From the NCBI GenBank assembly GCA_022829145.1, contig CM040761.1:20305745-20369744 (forward strand): a stretch of 64,000 nucleotides of DNA. Direction: 5' to 3'. The first letter of the stretch is position 1, and each line of letters begins with the position of its first letter. The notes below the pieces were generated by a model. The model saw only the letters and a list, made by a program, of their open reading frames with translations. It did not search any database and had not been told where the DNA came from. Source of the DNA: Albula goreensis (taxonomy: Eukaryota > Chordata > Actinopteri > Albuliformes > Albulidae). Both the position numbers and the translations under genes were made by a program. Below are positions 1 to 10,384 of this stretch, one piece after another.

Positions 1-1
1 A

Positions 2-893
2 AGGCTTCTGCTGGGAGAGGCTGTCAGTACAACCAGCAGTTGTGCCCAGGTAGGGTTCTACTCTCAAAACTCATGCAAGCAACAAATGCAGTCCATATAC
101 AGGTGACTCTCCCACATGGTGGCGCTGCGCACAACTCCAGTCTGGTTTAAAATGCACACAGTTTTTCACATTGTGGGGCGGGGCTGAGCCCCTAACCTCT
201 GTGATGTTGGAGGGTCACCTGTACATGTAAGTTATTAGTACTCAATGTTACTTAAAGCTACAGGGAACTTAAAGCTACAGGGAAAGATTTTGGAATTTGT
301 GGTATTTTCGAGATGTGTGGTATTAAAACAATGCCATGTTAAAATAAGGAAAATTAACAAAGAATAAACAACAGCCAAATACATTGAACTTGAGCTGGTT
401 CTGGATGTGTCACAGGGTGTGAAACTAGTTTTCTGTGGTTAAAGCATAATTATCTTCACTTATCTTGCCTCCTGTTCGCTACTCCAAGGTACTCCCATTC
501 CGCACATGTGATTGGCCACAAACTGGTAATACTGGGTGGGGTTTGGCTGCAGGCAGAGGGTGTGCCAGGTCTGGCAGTGATAGACTTGACCACAGGGGGC
601 AGTATGGAGCACTGCCTGGATACTGTAAGTCATTTTCCATCTGGTTCTTTGGTGTCTGTAACTGCCTCATAATATTTTAATTGAACAGTTTATCCAAGAA
701 TTTGAGCCATGTACTTTGTTTCCCCTCCCAGTCTGCCATACCGTGGCCTCTCATGCTCCACTCTTTCTGCTCTGAGCTGCTGGATGAAGAAGGAGCTGCG
801 GTTGCTATGATTGGAGGAGGGGGGAACTGCTTCTCTTTTGGGACTCATCTCAACCCCAAGCCTGTCACCCTGGATGTTGGGCTTGTGCTTTGA
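2..893 (+). CDS. lcmt2: lcmt2 (tyw4), 3' end only: tRNA wybutosine-synthesizing protein 4
   Basis: The 3' part of a multi-exon gene that enters from the left edge. Coding exons are 2-49, 553-624 and 732-893 (TGA at 891-893), all joined in phase 0; junctions are CAG/GTAGGG, TGCAG/GCAGAG, ACT/GTAAGT and CCCAG/TCTGCC. The 93 visible residues include [30 protein letters not shown] and PVTLDV. From memory these align closely with the end of human LCMT2, including its [11 protein letters not shown] segment. The family protein has an N-terminal SAM methyltransferase domain and a C-terminal kelch-type beta-propeller; only the last propeller strands are present here. LCMT2/TYW4 performs the last steps of wybutosine formation at position 37 of tRNA-Phe. 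The first exon (RLLLGEAV...) is less certain because only 16 residues are visible. To my knowledge the mammalian gene is intronless, so the introns here are a lineage difference. It converges on crygs. Confidence 0.88.
100..221. mobile_element. Short inverted-repeat element (MITE-like) in an lcmt2 intron
   Basis: The left end reads CAGGTGACTCTCC and the right end GGAGGGTCACCTG, inverted copies differing at one of 13 bases. Each end abuts TA (98-99 and 222-223). A 122-bp element with 13-bp terminal inverted repeats and a TA duplication is what a non-autonomous Tc1/mariner-type element leaves. It has no coding capacity. The superfamily is inferred only from the TA flanks and the element's small size. 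Confidence 0.6.
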
Positions 894-1233
894 GATGGGC
901 TACGGTCACTTTTGGCGCCTCCCAGGACTAATGGTAACAGCGAGAGCTCTAGGCCTGCTAAAGGAAACGTCAAGAGAGTTGTGCACAAACATGATGAGAA
1001 AAAGTATTTGAGACCATGGTGTGGGCACACACTGTCCAAACCATACACATTTTCACATAATTTGTGAAACAACATTTGCTCATTAAATATAATGGTGTAC
1101 ATAGAACATAAACTCTGTCATACGGCACGCACTCTCACTCACACGGTCTCTTAAGTCAGGCCAGTGACACTTAAAGCAAGATGCATTCACACCAAATGAA
1201 GACACAGCATCTCAAACTGCTTGATGGTGAGGT
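894..1233. other. lcmt2 3' UTR and convergent intergenic spacer
   Basis: This follows the lcmt2 stop codon and carries no convincing ORF. ATTAAA at 1082-1087 on the + strand is a candidate polyadenylation signal for lcmt2, giving a 3' UTR of about 200 bases. The two convergent genes are therefore separated by only about 130 bases between their predicted polyadenylation signals. Confidence 0.5.
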
Positions 1234-1239
1234 TTTATT
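1234..1239 (-). terminator. crygs: crygs polyadenylation signal AATAAA
   Basis: TTTATT on the + strand reads AATAAA on the crygs strand, about 130 bases after the crygs stop codon. It is the first canonical hexamer downstream, so it predicts a short 3' UTR, as is usual for crystallin mRNAs. Confidence 0.7.
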
Positions 1240-1366
1240 TCAGATGGGACTTCAGTAGGTTCCCATTTGGGCTCTCTGCATTTGTGGAGCAATAGGGGGA
1301 CTTTGTGGAGTGATGTCGACCTCTTTAGACTCAGGGAGGTAGTGAAGAAGGAGGGGAGGAGATGGA

Positions 1367-4300
1367 TCACTCTGTGAGGCGTCGGAAGGACTGGACCGTG
1401 GGGCAAACCGCTCCCCAGTCCACGGGTTTTCGGTACTCGCCCTTCTCCAGCAGGTACTGGCGGCCCCGGAAGTTGGGGTGCTCGTAGAATACCCACACCC
1501 CCTCGAGGACCTTACAGGAGTGGACCTCCCTTGTGCGGAACCGCTCCAGGACTGAGGGGCAGTCCTCTGTCGATTCGAAGGCCTGGCCCCCAAAATCACC
1601 CTTGTCATAGAGCTGGATCTTGTACTGGGTGCCACTAGCCTGCAGCAGGGGGTAAGGGTTAGGGTGGGGGTAGGGGTGAGGGTGAGGGTGAGGGTGGGGG
1701 AGGTGTTTGTGGGAGCATTTATTCACAGGGATGTCAGTGGAGGAGGTTTGGGTAGAGGGGTGAGGGTTGGTGGAGTGAAAGAGAAGGGGTAGGGGGGACA
1801 TAGAAGGACGTGAGTTACACCATTCATATTCCTCTCTAAATCTGACCAACCCACTTCATTCCAGATGTTTGTTGATGACCCAGGTTCGGACTCCTAGGGT
1901 TTGTATTTGGTGGATTTTGGACTGAACTAATGGTTTTCCGCACCAACATTTTCCAGACAAACTGCAGAATTCAAGAAGATGCTCTTCCTTAGCCTCTTGC
2001 TGTGGATGATTTTCCCAAACTCACACCTCTATGTACTGAATAGATCACTAAAATGGTTATAAATATCATTATTTTATATATGGTTATTAATTTATCGAAT
2101 GGAAATTTACCTTTCCAACCAAGTGGCCTTCTTATTGAGATTCAGTGACTGAGAAGTGTTTTTTGTAACTGATTGAGTCTGTTTATTGTCCGAATCTTTC
2201 TTACCAATGTATTTTTCAATGTCATGTTTGACCTTTCAATACATTTTACCACAGGGTCAATTGGACACAGTTTGTAATCCATCTCTAAAACATTGCCTGG
2301 TACAACTGTATTGATCCAGAATCAATGTGATACGATATATTTTTATTGGCTTTATTTTGTTGTCTGACTTCACTGCCCGATAATCACTTATTCCAAATCT
2401 ATGAAAGTAACTTTTTTTGCAAGTTTGTCTAATTTCAGGTTTGCCTTTAATCCATGTATTGCATGCTACAATAATCCTTACTCAGCCCATTGATAGTCTG
2501 AAAGATGGAGATAATTGTGGGTTTAATTTACTTTAACCTCTGCTGAGCTTTAATTAGCTCGGTGGTCGACATGGAGGTTTGCAAATGAAGGACAGCATCA
2601 GATGCTGTTATTGATCTCTGACTGGAGCCAAAGGCTTGACCCCATGCTGTGTTTGCAGGGAGACTGCTGCTTTGCTGCTGCAGGGCTTTTTGTATTGCAA
2701 GCTGTATTTTCATCTGTTCTATCTGAATAACAAAATGGCAGCTGCATCGACCAGCAGCTTATGTGTTCACTCAAATGCCAGTTGGATGGCCCAAATATTT
2801 GAATGTGGTCTATGTGGATGTGAATGAGTGTTGGTATATGACTGTAGCTAATTAGCAAATTAACAGGTTTAAACGAGAAAGCAACATACACACCAGCCCC
2901 CCAGAAACGAAGTTATGCACCATTGTTATAGATAATTTATAAGACAATAAATAAAACCCTGCTCTGGTTTATGAAATTGAATAAGTGTCAAGCAGTGGCA
3001 GCTGATGAACTCAAAACAGGGGAGGAACAAACTTTATCTTTAAACCTATCATTACTTTCAGCCTGTTCCCATTTATCCTCCTTGGTTAACAGTAAAACTA
3101 ATTATTCATGGAGCAATCAACACCAGCTGTCGTTAAATAGAGTAAGTCGTTACCAACCAATTTCATTTGGTGATAGAATTTCTGTTCTTTGCAAGCTAGA
3201 GTTATGTTTGATATTCCCATGGATGTTTTTAATCTACATCAGTTGGTGTTGATTACTCCGTGAATTACTTGTTTTATTGTTGATAGAGGAGGATGAATGG
3301 GAAAAGATTGAATGTAATGATAGATTTAAAGGTAAAGTTTGTTCCTCCACTGTTTTGAGTTCCCCAGCCACCACTGGTGCTGAAGGTATGCCTAAGAGCA
3401 GCAAAAACAAGGACTAGAAGGTTGGGCAGGGCAGTGTGGGTAGACTTACGAAGTGGATCATCTTGCAGGAGCTGAGGCGGTCATTCAAGCCCATCCAGCG
3501 CAGGTACTCGGGGTACTCGCCGCGGGTCAGCACGTACTGGTACCCCATGTAGTTGGGCCGCTCGTACACCACCCAAGCGCCGCTCTCCACGCGGATGGAG
3601 TTGCAGCGGCTCAGATAGGCATGGAAGTCGGAGCAGTCACTGTCACACTCATAGCGACGGCCCTGGAAGTTCTTGTCCTCGTAGAAGACAATCTAAGGGC
3701 AAGAGGGCATTAAAGAGGTGCACACCACAATGCTCAGAGGACATGCTGCTTCATGTTGTCTCTCGTGCTTTCTCACACTGGAGACCCACTTTCAGTGTTC
3801 ATTTGGGAAAAAAAAACCCTCAGTGGTGATGTGTTCACAGCATTGTACTACTAGGTAATCACCGACAAACTAATCTGCCTTACAACAAAAGCAGAAATAA
3901 CCTGTAAGCACTGAGACTCAGCTACCCACACTTTCTGAGCATGGTGACCTTTAAAACCTGTGGTTAATGTTATGGTCTATGCTGCCACACTGGTGCACTG
4001 ATTCTTGGTCACTCTCTTCTATTTATGCTTTATTTGCAACTGTTTGTTGTGTCTGGGCCTTTGTGCATTTTGTTATGATTTGAGGGCCAATATCCACAGC
4101 TGCTGACTTGGATTATGCTCACTACATTGTACCATCATATAGACCTATTAACAAGATGGCTCTTCACTGGTCCACATTACCAACTAAAATACCCCTTATT
4201 TTCTTTTCAGTGCCACCCATAGTAATGTAACAGAGAAACTTTTGTCCTATCAGCAAAACCCAGCAGTCCAAAGTTATCCACTGTTTCCAAAGACATTCTT

Positions 4301-4657
4301 TTCCATTCTGTGCACAAACCCCATTCCAGGTTAATATAAGGCAAATGCTCTGAACATCTTTTGGATAGTGAAGGAAAAAGTGCATTAGTAAGATTTATGG
4401 TTTTGTTCAGGAACTTTGTGTCATAAGAATTCAGAAGATTCAGGACCGAGCATTACTTAATTCAGCACTCTTTGGTGGAAAACAGTTATTCAAATGGATT
4501 TTTCTACTTTAAGATGCTAGCTACCACATGCTAGCAGCAGTTACACATTGGTGAGTATGTATCTGCTAGCCTACCATACTGCTTATAGTGACCTTAGAGC
4601 TAGAATTACCTTGAGCACCTGTTATATTCATGGTCAACCTGTACTCACCCTGCCCAT
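1367..4657 (-). CDS. crygs: crygs: gamma-S crystallin, lens structural protein
   Basis: Three exons on the minus strand: 4649-4657 (ATG GGC AGG, Met-Gly-Arg), 3450-3692 (81 codons) and 1367-1639 (90 codons plus TGA), 174 aa in all, close to the 178 aa of human CRYGS. Both introns are in phase 0 with GTGAGT/TTAG and GTAAGT/GCAG borders. The layout is the standard gamma-crystallin one: a tiny first exon, then one exon per two-Greek-key domain. Domain 1 has [34 protein letters not shown] and [12 protein letters not shown]. Domain 2 has [37 protein letters not shown] and PVDWG, ending SFRRLTE. The [13 protein letters not shown] and KPVDWGA stretches mark the S subtype rather than M or N gamma-crystallins. 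The protein is a monomeric refractive component of lens fibre cells. Its context beside tbccd1 matches human CRYGS-TBCCD1. The ORF running past 1639 to 1849 is read-through into intron 2 and not coding. Confidence 0.95.
1647..1696. repeat. Telomere-like G-rich minisatellite at the crygs intron 2 acceptor
   Basis: On the + strand this is a run of GGGGTAAGGGTTAGGGTG followed by GGGGGTAGGGG and three GGGTGA units. On the transcribed crygs RNA it is CCCTCACCC/CCCTAACCC and forms the whole polypyrimidine tract before the exon 3 acceptor. Four or more G-runs of at least three in a row make the + strand (template strand) a G-quadruplex candidate. Confidence 0.75.
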
Positions 4658-4738
4658 ATTTGACATTGTTTATGCCCTCTGGGGTCTTCTCCCTGAAGTC
4701 TGTTTGAGGTGCTGAAGCTCTACCAGCTTGCCAGCCCC

Positions 4739-4746
4739 TTTTTATA
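4739..4746 (-). promoter_or_regulatory. crygs: crygs TATA box
   Basis: TATAAAAA followed by GGGGCTGG lies about 80 bases upstream of the crygs start codon on the minus strand. Strong TATA boxes close to the start codon, with a short leader, are typical of vertebrate gamma-crystallin promoters. A second, weaker TATAAAA occurs some 15 bases further upstream. Lens factor sites (MAF, PAX6, SOX) could not be assigned with confidence. Confidence 0.75.
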
Positions 4747-5793
4747 CCCTGCAGGGTTTTATAAACTGGACAATCGCTTTGTCATGAAAATGAGATCCAA
4801 AAATTGAGTCAGTGATTCTAATGCTATTCAGGTTTTCCAGAAAACTGATGTGGGATTATGGCATAAAAGCAACACGGTGAGAGCACCCATTGACCGCTCT
4901 GTGCTGCCCTTTGCTGAAGCCCGCATACCCCCCCCCAAACCGCAACCAAGCCCTCCCCACCTATACCTCAACACACACCATGGTAAACTAACCCCCCCAT
5001 ATCAAGATCCCTGCCAAATCTAGAGGGATGGATTGTGTGTCATTGCACTGAATTCACAAACAGTATCCTGGGTCAGCTCTTTTCTATAGTTTACCAAAAG
5101 TTACAAAAAAAAATAAAATTACAAAATGTTGAGGTAGGGAGAGGAAGGGGAAATGGTTTGAAAATATTAACAGATTCCAAAATCTGTCATCCCAGTCAAA
5201 CGACAAGCACAGAGAGGATGTCAATAAACCGGCAACAGCTACCAGCCAATCACACTGAGGCAGTCCTACCCATTAGTTTGGACCCGTTAGCAAGATCAGC
5301 CATCTGAGGGGAGGGGTCAGGGCAGGTTGCGTAGATCTGTTTGTTTATGGATCCGATGCATTGTCCTCTACTTTCAGTCCAAACCAGTGGATGCATGAGT
5401 GCGCCCAGGGACTCTCTTCAATCAGCAAAACAACAGCATGTTTACCTAATCATGACAGAAGCAAGAAGCTAAATGTAGCCTGTCAACATGTGTAGATGCA
5501 GACATGGCGAGCAGAGACAGTCCAGTTATGCCTGATGTTTATCAATCAAGCTGCAGTGGGAATTTCAAGGTTTCCTTGCATTAAATTTGTTAATCTTTGC
5601 CATGGATGTTTATACGATAACCCCACAAATTTTCCAGCAAAATTGCCTGTGGTCTGGAATTCCACAGTGGAAATAAAACAATCATAACCCCACTTTGATT
5701 TCATCGGGTTTAATGTAGTGAACGTATACAAGAATGGGCACACACACACCTCAACAAAAATAAATTCAGAGAATCAAGGCTCAAAATAAGGGC
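4747..5793. other. crygs upstream region / spacer before the tbccd1 3' end
   Basis: There is no gene-like ORF here. The first 200-300 bases are the natural place for crygs lens-promoter elements. C-homopolymer runs occur at about 4929-4936 and 4991-4998, and an A-rich run at 5105-5115. Nothing else recognisable was seen. Confidence 0.5.
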
Positions 5794-6898
5794 TTTATTC
5801 TTTTTTTTTTTTCCTATGAAAGCGCCAAGAAGGCAGGAAGGAATAGCATACAAAAATATAACTGAACTACTCTGGATCATTGTGGTGGCTTTAGTGCAAT
5901 TACAGAGTAAGGCATTTTCCAAACTACAGTGGAGAACTAAGGCATTGCATTTATTAACAGCTAAACTGCCATGTTGGCCTTTAACATTTAAGGACAAGAG
6001 AAACTTGCAGGCTGTCAAACGTATGTAACACAATGTGCGTACATTGTCATTAACTCTATAAACATGTGCATTGAATCAGGTATAATAAAAACAGCTATAA
6101 CCCCTTCACTTGCACCAACTTTCCCATGATTCATTTGAGGGGAAATTCATGACTCTTGAGGAGAATGCAGTAAACTGGTTTGCCATTTTGATACAGCTGG
6201 GTATTACTGTTTGCTACGACTGCTACTTATTTGGAAACCTGGTTCCAGTAAACACATCTCACTAATCATTCACATTGTCTGTTGTTTTATGTCATTATGA
6301 CAGACTTTGACTTGTCTAACATCACCATTAACATTTGTTCAGAATTCATAAGCTGGACCGCATCACGCATTTGCATTAATTATACATTACTACATTAGAG
6401 AATTCCCTTTCAAATGTACACCCTAATTACCCAGCATTTCAATAAAGTAATAAACCCGAGTGTGACCAGCAAGAGGAACCCAGACTCATCTATCGTACTG
6501 TAACTGCTGTAGCAACGGGAATGGATTCACTGGACAGGATGGAGGCACTCAGCAATGTGGCTTGGGAATGTTAATAAGTCTGTGCTCCGATCAAACGGGC
6601 TCTCAGCCCCAGTGCAGCGGCTGTCAGGTTCCCTCTGAGGCACAGGAAGAGCTCACAGCCAGGCCTGCCTGAAACTGTGGACTGTGTGCTAACAAAGAGC
6701 TGGCTGCTGCTCAGTGGCTGAGTAAATGGCTGCCCCAAACTACTGACCTAAGATCAGCTAACCCACACTTTTATCAAATCCCGACCTATTTATACATAAA
6801 GGCATAACAGATCCAGGATCAGTGCGTGTGTGTAGGGACATAATCCGTTGACACTTTAAGGCCCTTGTTGGCTGTGCAGGTCTTGGGGAAGACCTTTG
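5794..6898 (-). other. tbccd1: Probable tbccd1 3' UTR with AATAAA at 5794-5799
   Basis: About 1.1 kb of non-coding DNA follows the tbccd1 stop codon on the minus strand. TTTATT at 5794-5799 (AATAAA on the gene strand) is a good polyadenylation candidate; another lies near 5947. The true end is uncertain because either hexamer could be used. Confidence 0.45.
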
Positions 6899-9800
6899 TC
6901 AGCATGCCATTGGCGTTTGCCCAACTGCATGTCTGGACCCTTCAGGGTTTGTCTCGCCAGGCCTGTGTTTTGGGCCGTAGGTGTCCACCCAGGTGCCTGA
7001 AGGTTCCTCAGCGCTGGTGGTGACAGTGGGAGGGATCAGGCTGTCCAGCTGCTGCCTGTGTCCTGACTCCAGTAGCCACTCGTGGAACTTCTGTTCCACC
7101 AGAGCTTGGAACTGGCGCCTCTGGTCTCTGAGAGATGACACACACACAGGTCACATATGAGAGAGTGTACACAAATCCACAATTCTGTATGTGTGTGCAT
7201 GTATGGACTCATAAATGCATTAAGTGTCATATTTTATAAATCTATTTCCAAAGACATTATCAGGTTTGAATAATACCTCAAGTGTCCTGTATATGCTTAA
7301 ATGCAATTGTATGATACTGCTTCTCTTCTATACATCAAAGGGAGATTTTTGTAGTTATTTTGTGGATGTGTTTGGATGTGTCTGTGCTAAGCAAAGGGGC
7401 CATGGGAAGCTCGTGGTCACTCACTTGGTGAGATGGGCATCCTTGACAGTCTTCTGCCACTCCTGCACTCTGAGCTCTCGGACATCCAGAGCCTTTTTGT
7501 AAAGGGGGGGCAGTCCCCCAGGTACTTCACAGGTGTCCCCCTCCATCTGGAAGGGTATCACCAAAGGGCAGAATTCGCTGGTCGGCAACAGGCGGTAGGA
7601 TGGGTTATCAGGGGGGGCCCCCTCGTTGCCAAGCATCAGGGGCCGGTCCCAGGTGTTGGGGACGACTGCCAGGCCTGCACTTGCCATGTGATCCTCCAGG
7701 GAGGGGTAGTATGTGTGGTAAGGCCCCAGCGTGAGTGCTGTGTTTCCGGGCAGGAGGAGGGGCCGGGTGGGGGTGAGGGCGTGGATGGTGCAGTGAGACG
7801 AGGCTCCCACGGCAACGCGACCAGCCACACACACCACTCGGACGTTCTCACAGCTCTGCACATGCACGATGGTCTCTACGGGGCCCAACACCACCGTGCT
7901 GTTCCGACATTTGTCCAGACTCACAGACCTGGAACACAAGCACATCTGCGGTCACCTCACATTAAAAAGCAGTCCTTTGCAAATCTTGTGGCCAGCAGGT
8001 CAAACAAGGTCAACGTGTCATCTGTAAACTCAGGTGGATTTGTACCCTGAACTTACCTGAGGGGGGAGAGGAGATAAATGAAGGCCTCGCTGCATCGATG
8101 TAGTTTGATGTTGGCGCCGGCCAGTTTGTCTGAGTCCTTTGCCAGTGTTTGCCGGAACACCTGTGACATCAGCACCACTTTGCTCCCGGGTGGTGCCATG
8201 TGGGTATTGCGCGCAATCTTGGCCCTCTTCATGGAGCCTTCCACTGTAAAACAGGAGAACAGAATGGCCAAGTTACTCAAGATTCTGCCCTACATCACTG
8301 CTGAAAACCCATAACAAAATATGTAGATTTGTATTTTCATTTCTCATCTGTTCTTAGGGTAAGATGGGTCATATGATCCTGATGTTTACAGTCAGGAAAA
8401 CCACTGGAAAAAATGTTTCCTAACATTTTCCTCAAAGATGAAACCTCATCCATTGTGGGGGAAATTTAATGTATCCAAAATGCCAAGTATCTGATTCTGA
8501 AGTGAAGTATACCTTTCAAGTGTCAAGGTTTTCTGTGTTAAAACTCAACTGAACTCTCACATCATCCTTTCTGCTCTCTTGATTGGACACTGTCCTTCCC
8601 CCTCACCCCCAACAGTGAGACAGGAATTGAGGGTACCTTGGTGGGCCCAGGCCAGCTTCTTCCCGGAGCGCAGACACGCAGAGACGCCGAAGGGGTTGAG
8701 GCCCAGTGCCTGTCGCAGCCAAGCCTGCAGCTGCTGGAGGGAGAAGGAGCGGCTGAGCTTGGAGTACCCGGCCTGGGACTGGAGAGGAGGGCGGGACAGC
8801 AGCTTGTGGAGCGGGTGCACGGCCCGGCCCCGGCTCATGGACCCCTCCAGCAGGAAGCTGAGCCCCTGCACCGCCTCCATGGAGACCTGACTGTCCCGCA
8901 CCACCTGACCCGACCTACTCAGCTGACCTGGCTCCACCAGCAGCTCCAGCAGGTCTGACAGGTGGGTCTGGATGAATGTAAAATGAGCCTGATCGTCCCA
9001 ATTCTGCAGAAGAGGAGGCGGGGCGGAAAGAGGAAGCGCTCACATTGTTTGGTACATTAAAAGGACATAACACATGATCTGTGTTTTTTTTCCTTTTCCT
9101 CTGAGCTGGTTGAGTGGTACTGGGAGCATAGGATTGATTTTGTGACTGTATGGGAACTGATAATGAAAAACTATTTCACAAAAGGAGCATGGAAAAATGA
9201 ATGGTTGAATGGTTCTAGTATTCATTGTTTTACCAGAATAATAGTCTTAAATTTAAAATAAATAATGTCATATTTTAAATTTCTGAAGTGAACTTTAGTC
9301 ATGTTTAAACATGGGGAAAATTGGCACAGTTGAATATTGAAATACATTATCTATGTATTGTGATTTATAGTATTGTGGGCAATTCCCACCTCTACTCTTG
9401 TATCTTGAGTTATTCCCATCTTCACAGAGATAAAAGAGTACCTTTTGTTAATGAGTGCACAAGCTCCTATAATTTGTGAGTGAATTGGCTATCATGGGAA
9501 GACAATAAAATCCCCTAAATTTCATAAAAATATCCAATTAATATGGAATGGGAATGGATTGGAACCTTGTTCTGTGAGTTGGTCTTTGTTTCACGGTCAG
9601 ATGAAGGGGATGGCGAGCGAGCTCGGGGGCTGGGCCATTCTTCACCAATCAGAGACGTCCGCAAAGACACACGGTTCAGCTGCTGCATGTAAAGGAAGAG
9701 CAGGAACTGCAGCGTGTCCACAGACAACTGGTAAAAGACAGGAGACGCAAATAAGACACAGTCACATCACCATCACAACATAGCTCATAAAACATAGAAC

Positions 9801-10380
9801 AATGGATCAGTTTCATGCAAGAATCTTAAATGCACATGCATGTCCAATAGGCATGTCCCTGAGTTTTAGGGGAATCAACAAATCACTGACACTATCTGGT
9901 TTCCTTGCCAGACCATGAGCAGGAGGCCTATCTAAACCCTGGAACAGTGCTTTAACATGATGACCCATGCAAACGTTGCTTTTCCATTGTTATAAACTGC
10001 AATATAAGAATAGTTGTACCTCAGCTGAACCCTCCCTTGTACACACTCACCCTGCTGCGCACTCTGTCCAGCTCCTTGGGGGAGCTGCACTGGGAAAGGG
10101 CCTCCGCCCACCCCAACCTGTCTTCAGGGGCATGGGGGGTCAGAAGGTCAAAGGTCTCGAAGTACAGCCAGGCCAGGTCCTCAGGCAGCTGCAGCTTCCC
10201 ACAGGCAATATGCCGCCACATCGGCCAGCCCAGATGGGGATAGCAGCCATCCCGCGTGTGCACATAAGCTGCCATTTTGCGCAGGTAGTGCAAGCTCAGC
10301 TTGGTCGGCGGAGGCACCTGCAGAGCTCCGAGTAAGAACGGCTCAAGCCGCGCCCAAACACTTGGGGTTGCCTGCTCCAT
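6899..10380 (-). CDS. tbccd1: tbccd1: TBCC domain-containing protein 1
   Basis: Six coding exons on the minus strand: 10051-10380, 9566-9727, 8637-9003, 8057-8243, 7425-7928 and 6899-7127. They join in phases 0, 0, 1, 2 and 2 to give 592 aa (human TBCCD1: 557 aa). Diagnostic stretches are GALQVPPPTKLSLHYLRK, WRHIACGKLQL, SLRTSLIGEEWPSPR, SGKKLAWAHQ, KIHRC-type LHRCSEAFIYLLSPLR and LTPTRPLLLPGN. A C-CAP/cofactor C-like beta-helix domain spans roughly residues 300-440, in exons 4 and 5. TBCCD1 localises to the centrosome and spindle pole and is needed for centrosome position and Golgi organisation. It is related to TBCC and RP2 but thought to lack their GAP arginine. The start codon lies two bases after a CCCACAG acceptor, so a 5' non-coding exon is likely, probably near 11.4 kb. 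The exon 2 donor (AAG/GTTCCA) is weak. The last roughly 37 residues extend beyond the conserved core. Confidence 0.95.
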
Positions 10381-10384
10381 AGCT

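Noticed and set aside
1367..1849. 160-aa ORF extending crygs exon 3 upstream
   Set aside because: Residues before ASGTQYKIQ translate the telomere-like intron repeat; the splice acceptor and gamma-S alignment end the exon at 1639.
7433..8050. 205-aa ORF on the + strand
   Set aside because: It lies antisense to tbccd1 exon 5, whose conserved protein explains the open frame; no start context or homology of its own.
8579..8958. Overlapping ORFs of about 105 aa on the + strand
   Set aside because: Antisense shadow of tbccd1 exon 3 (G+C-rich coding sequence).
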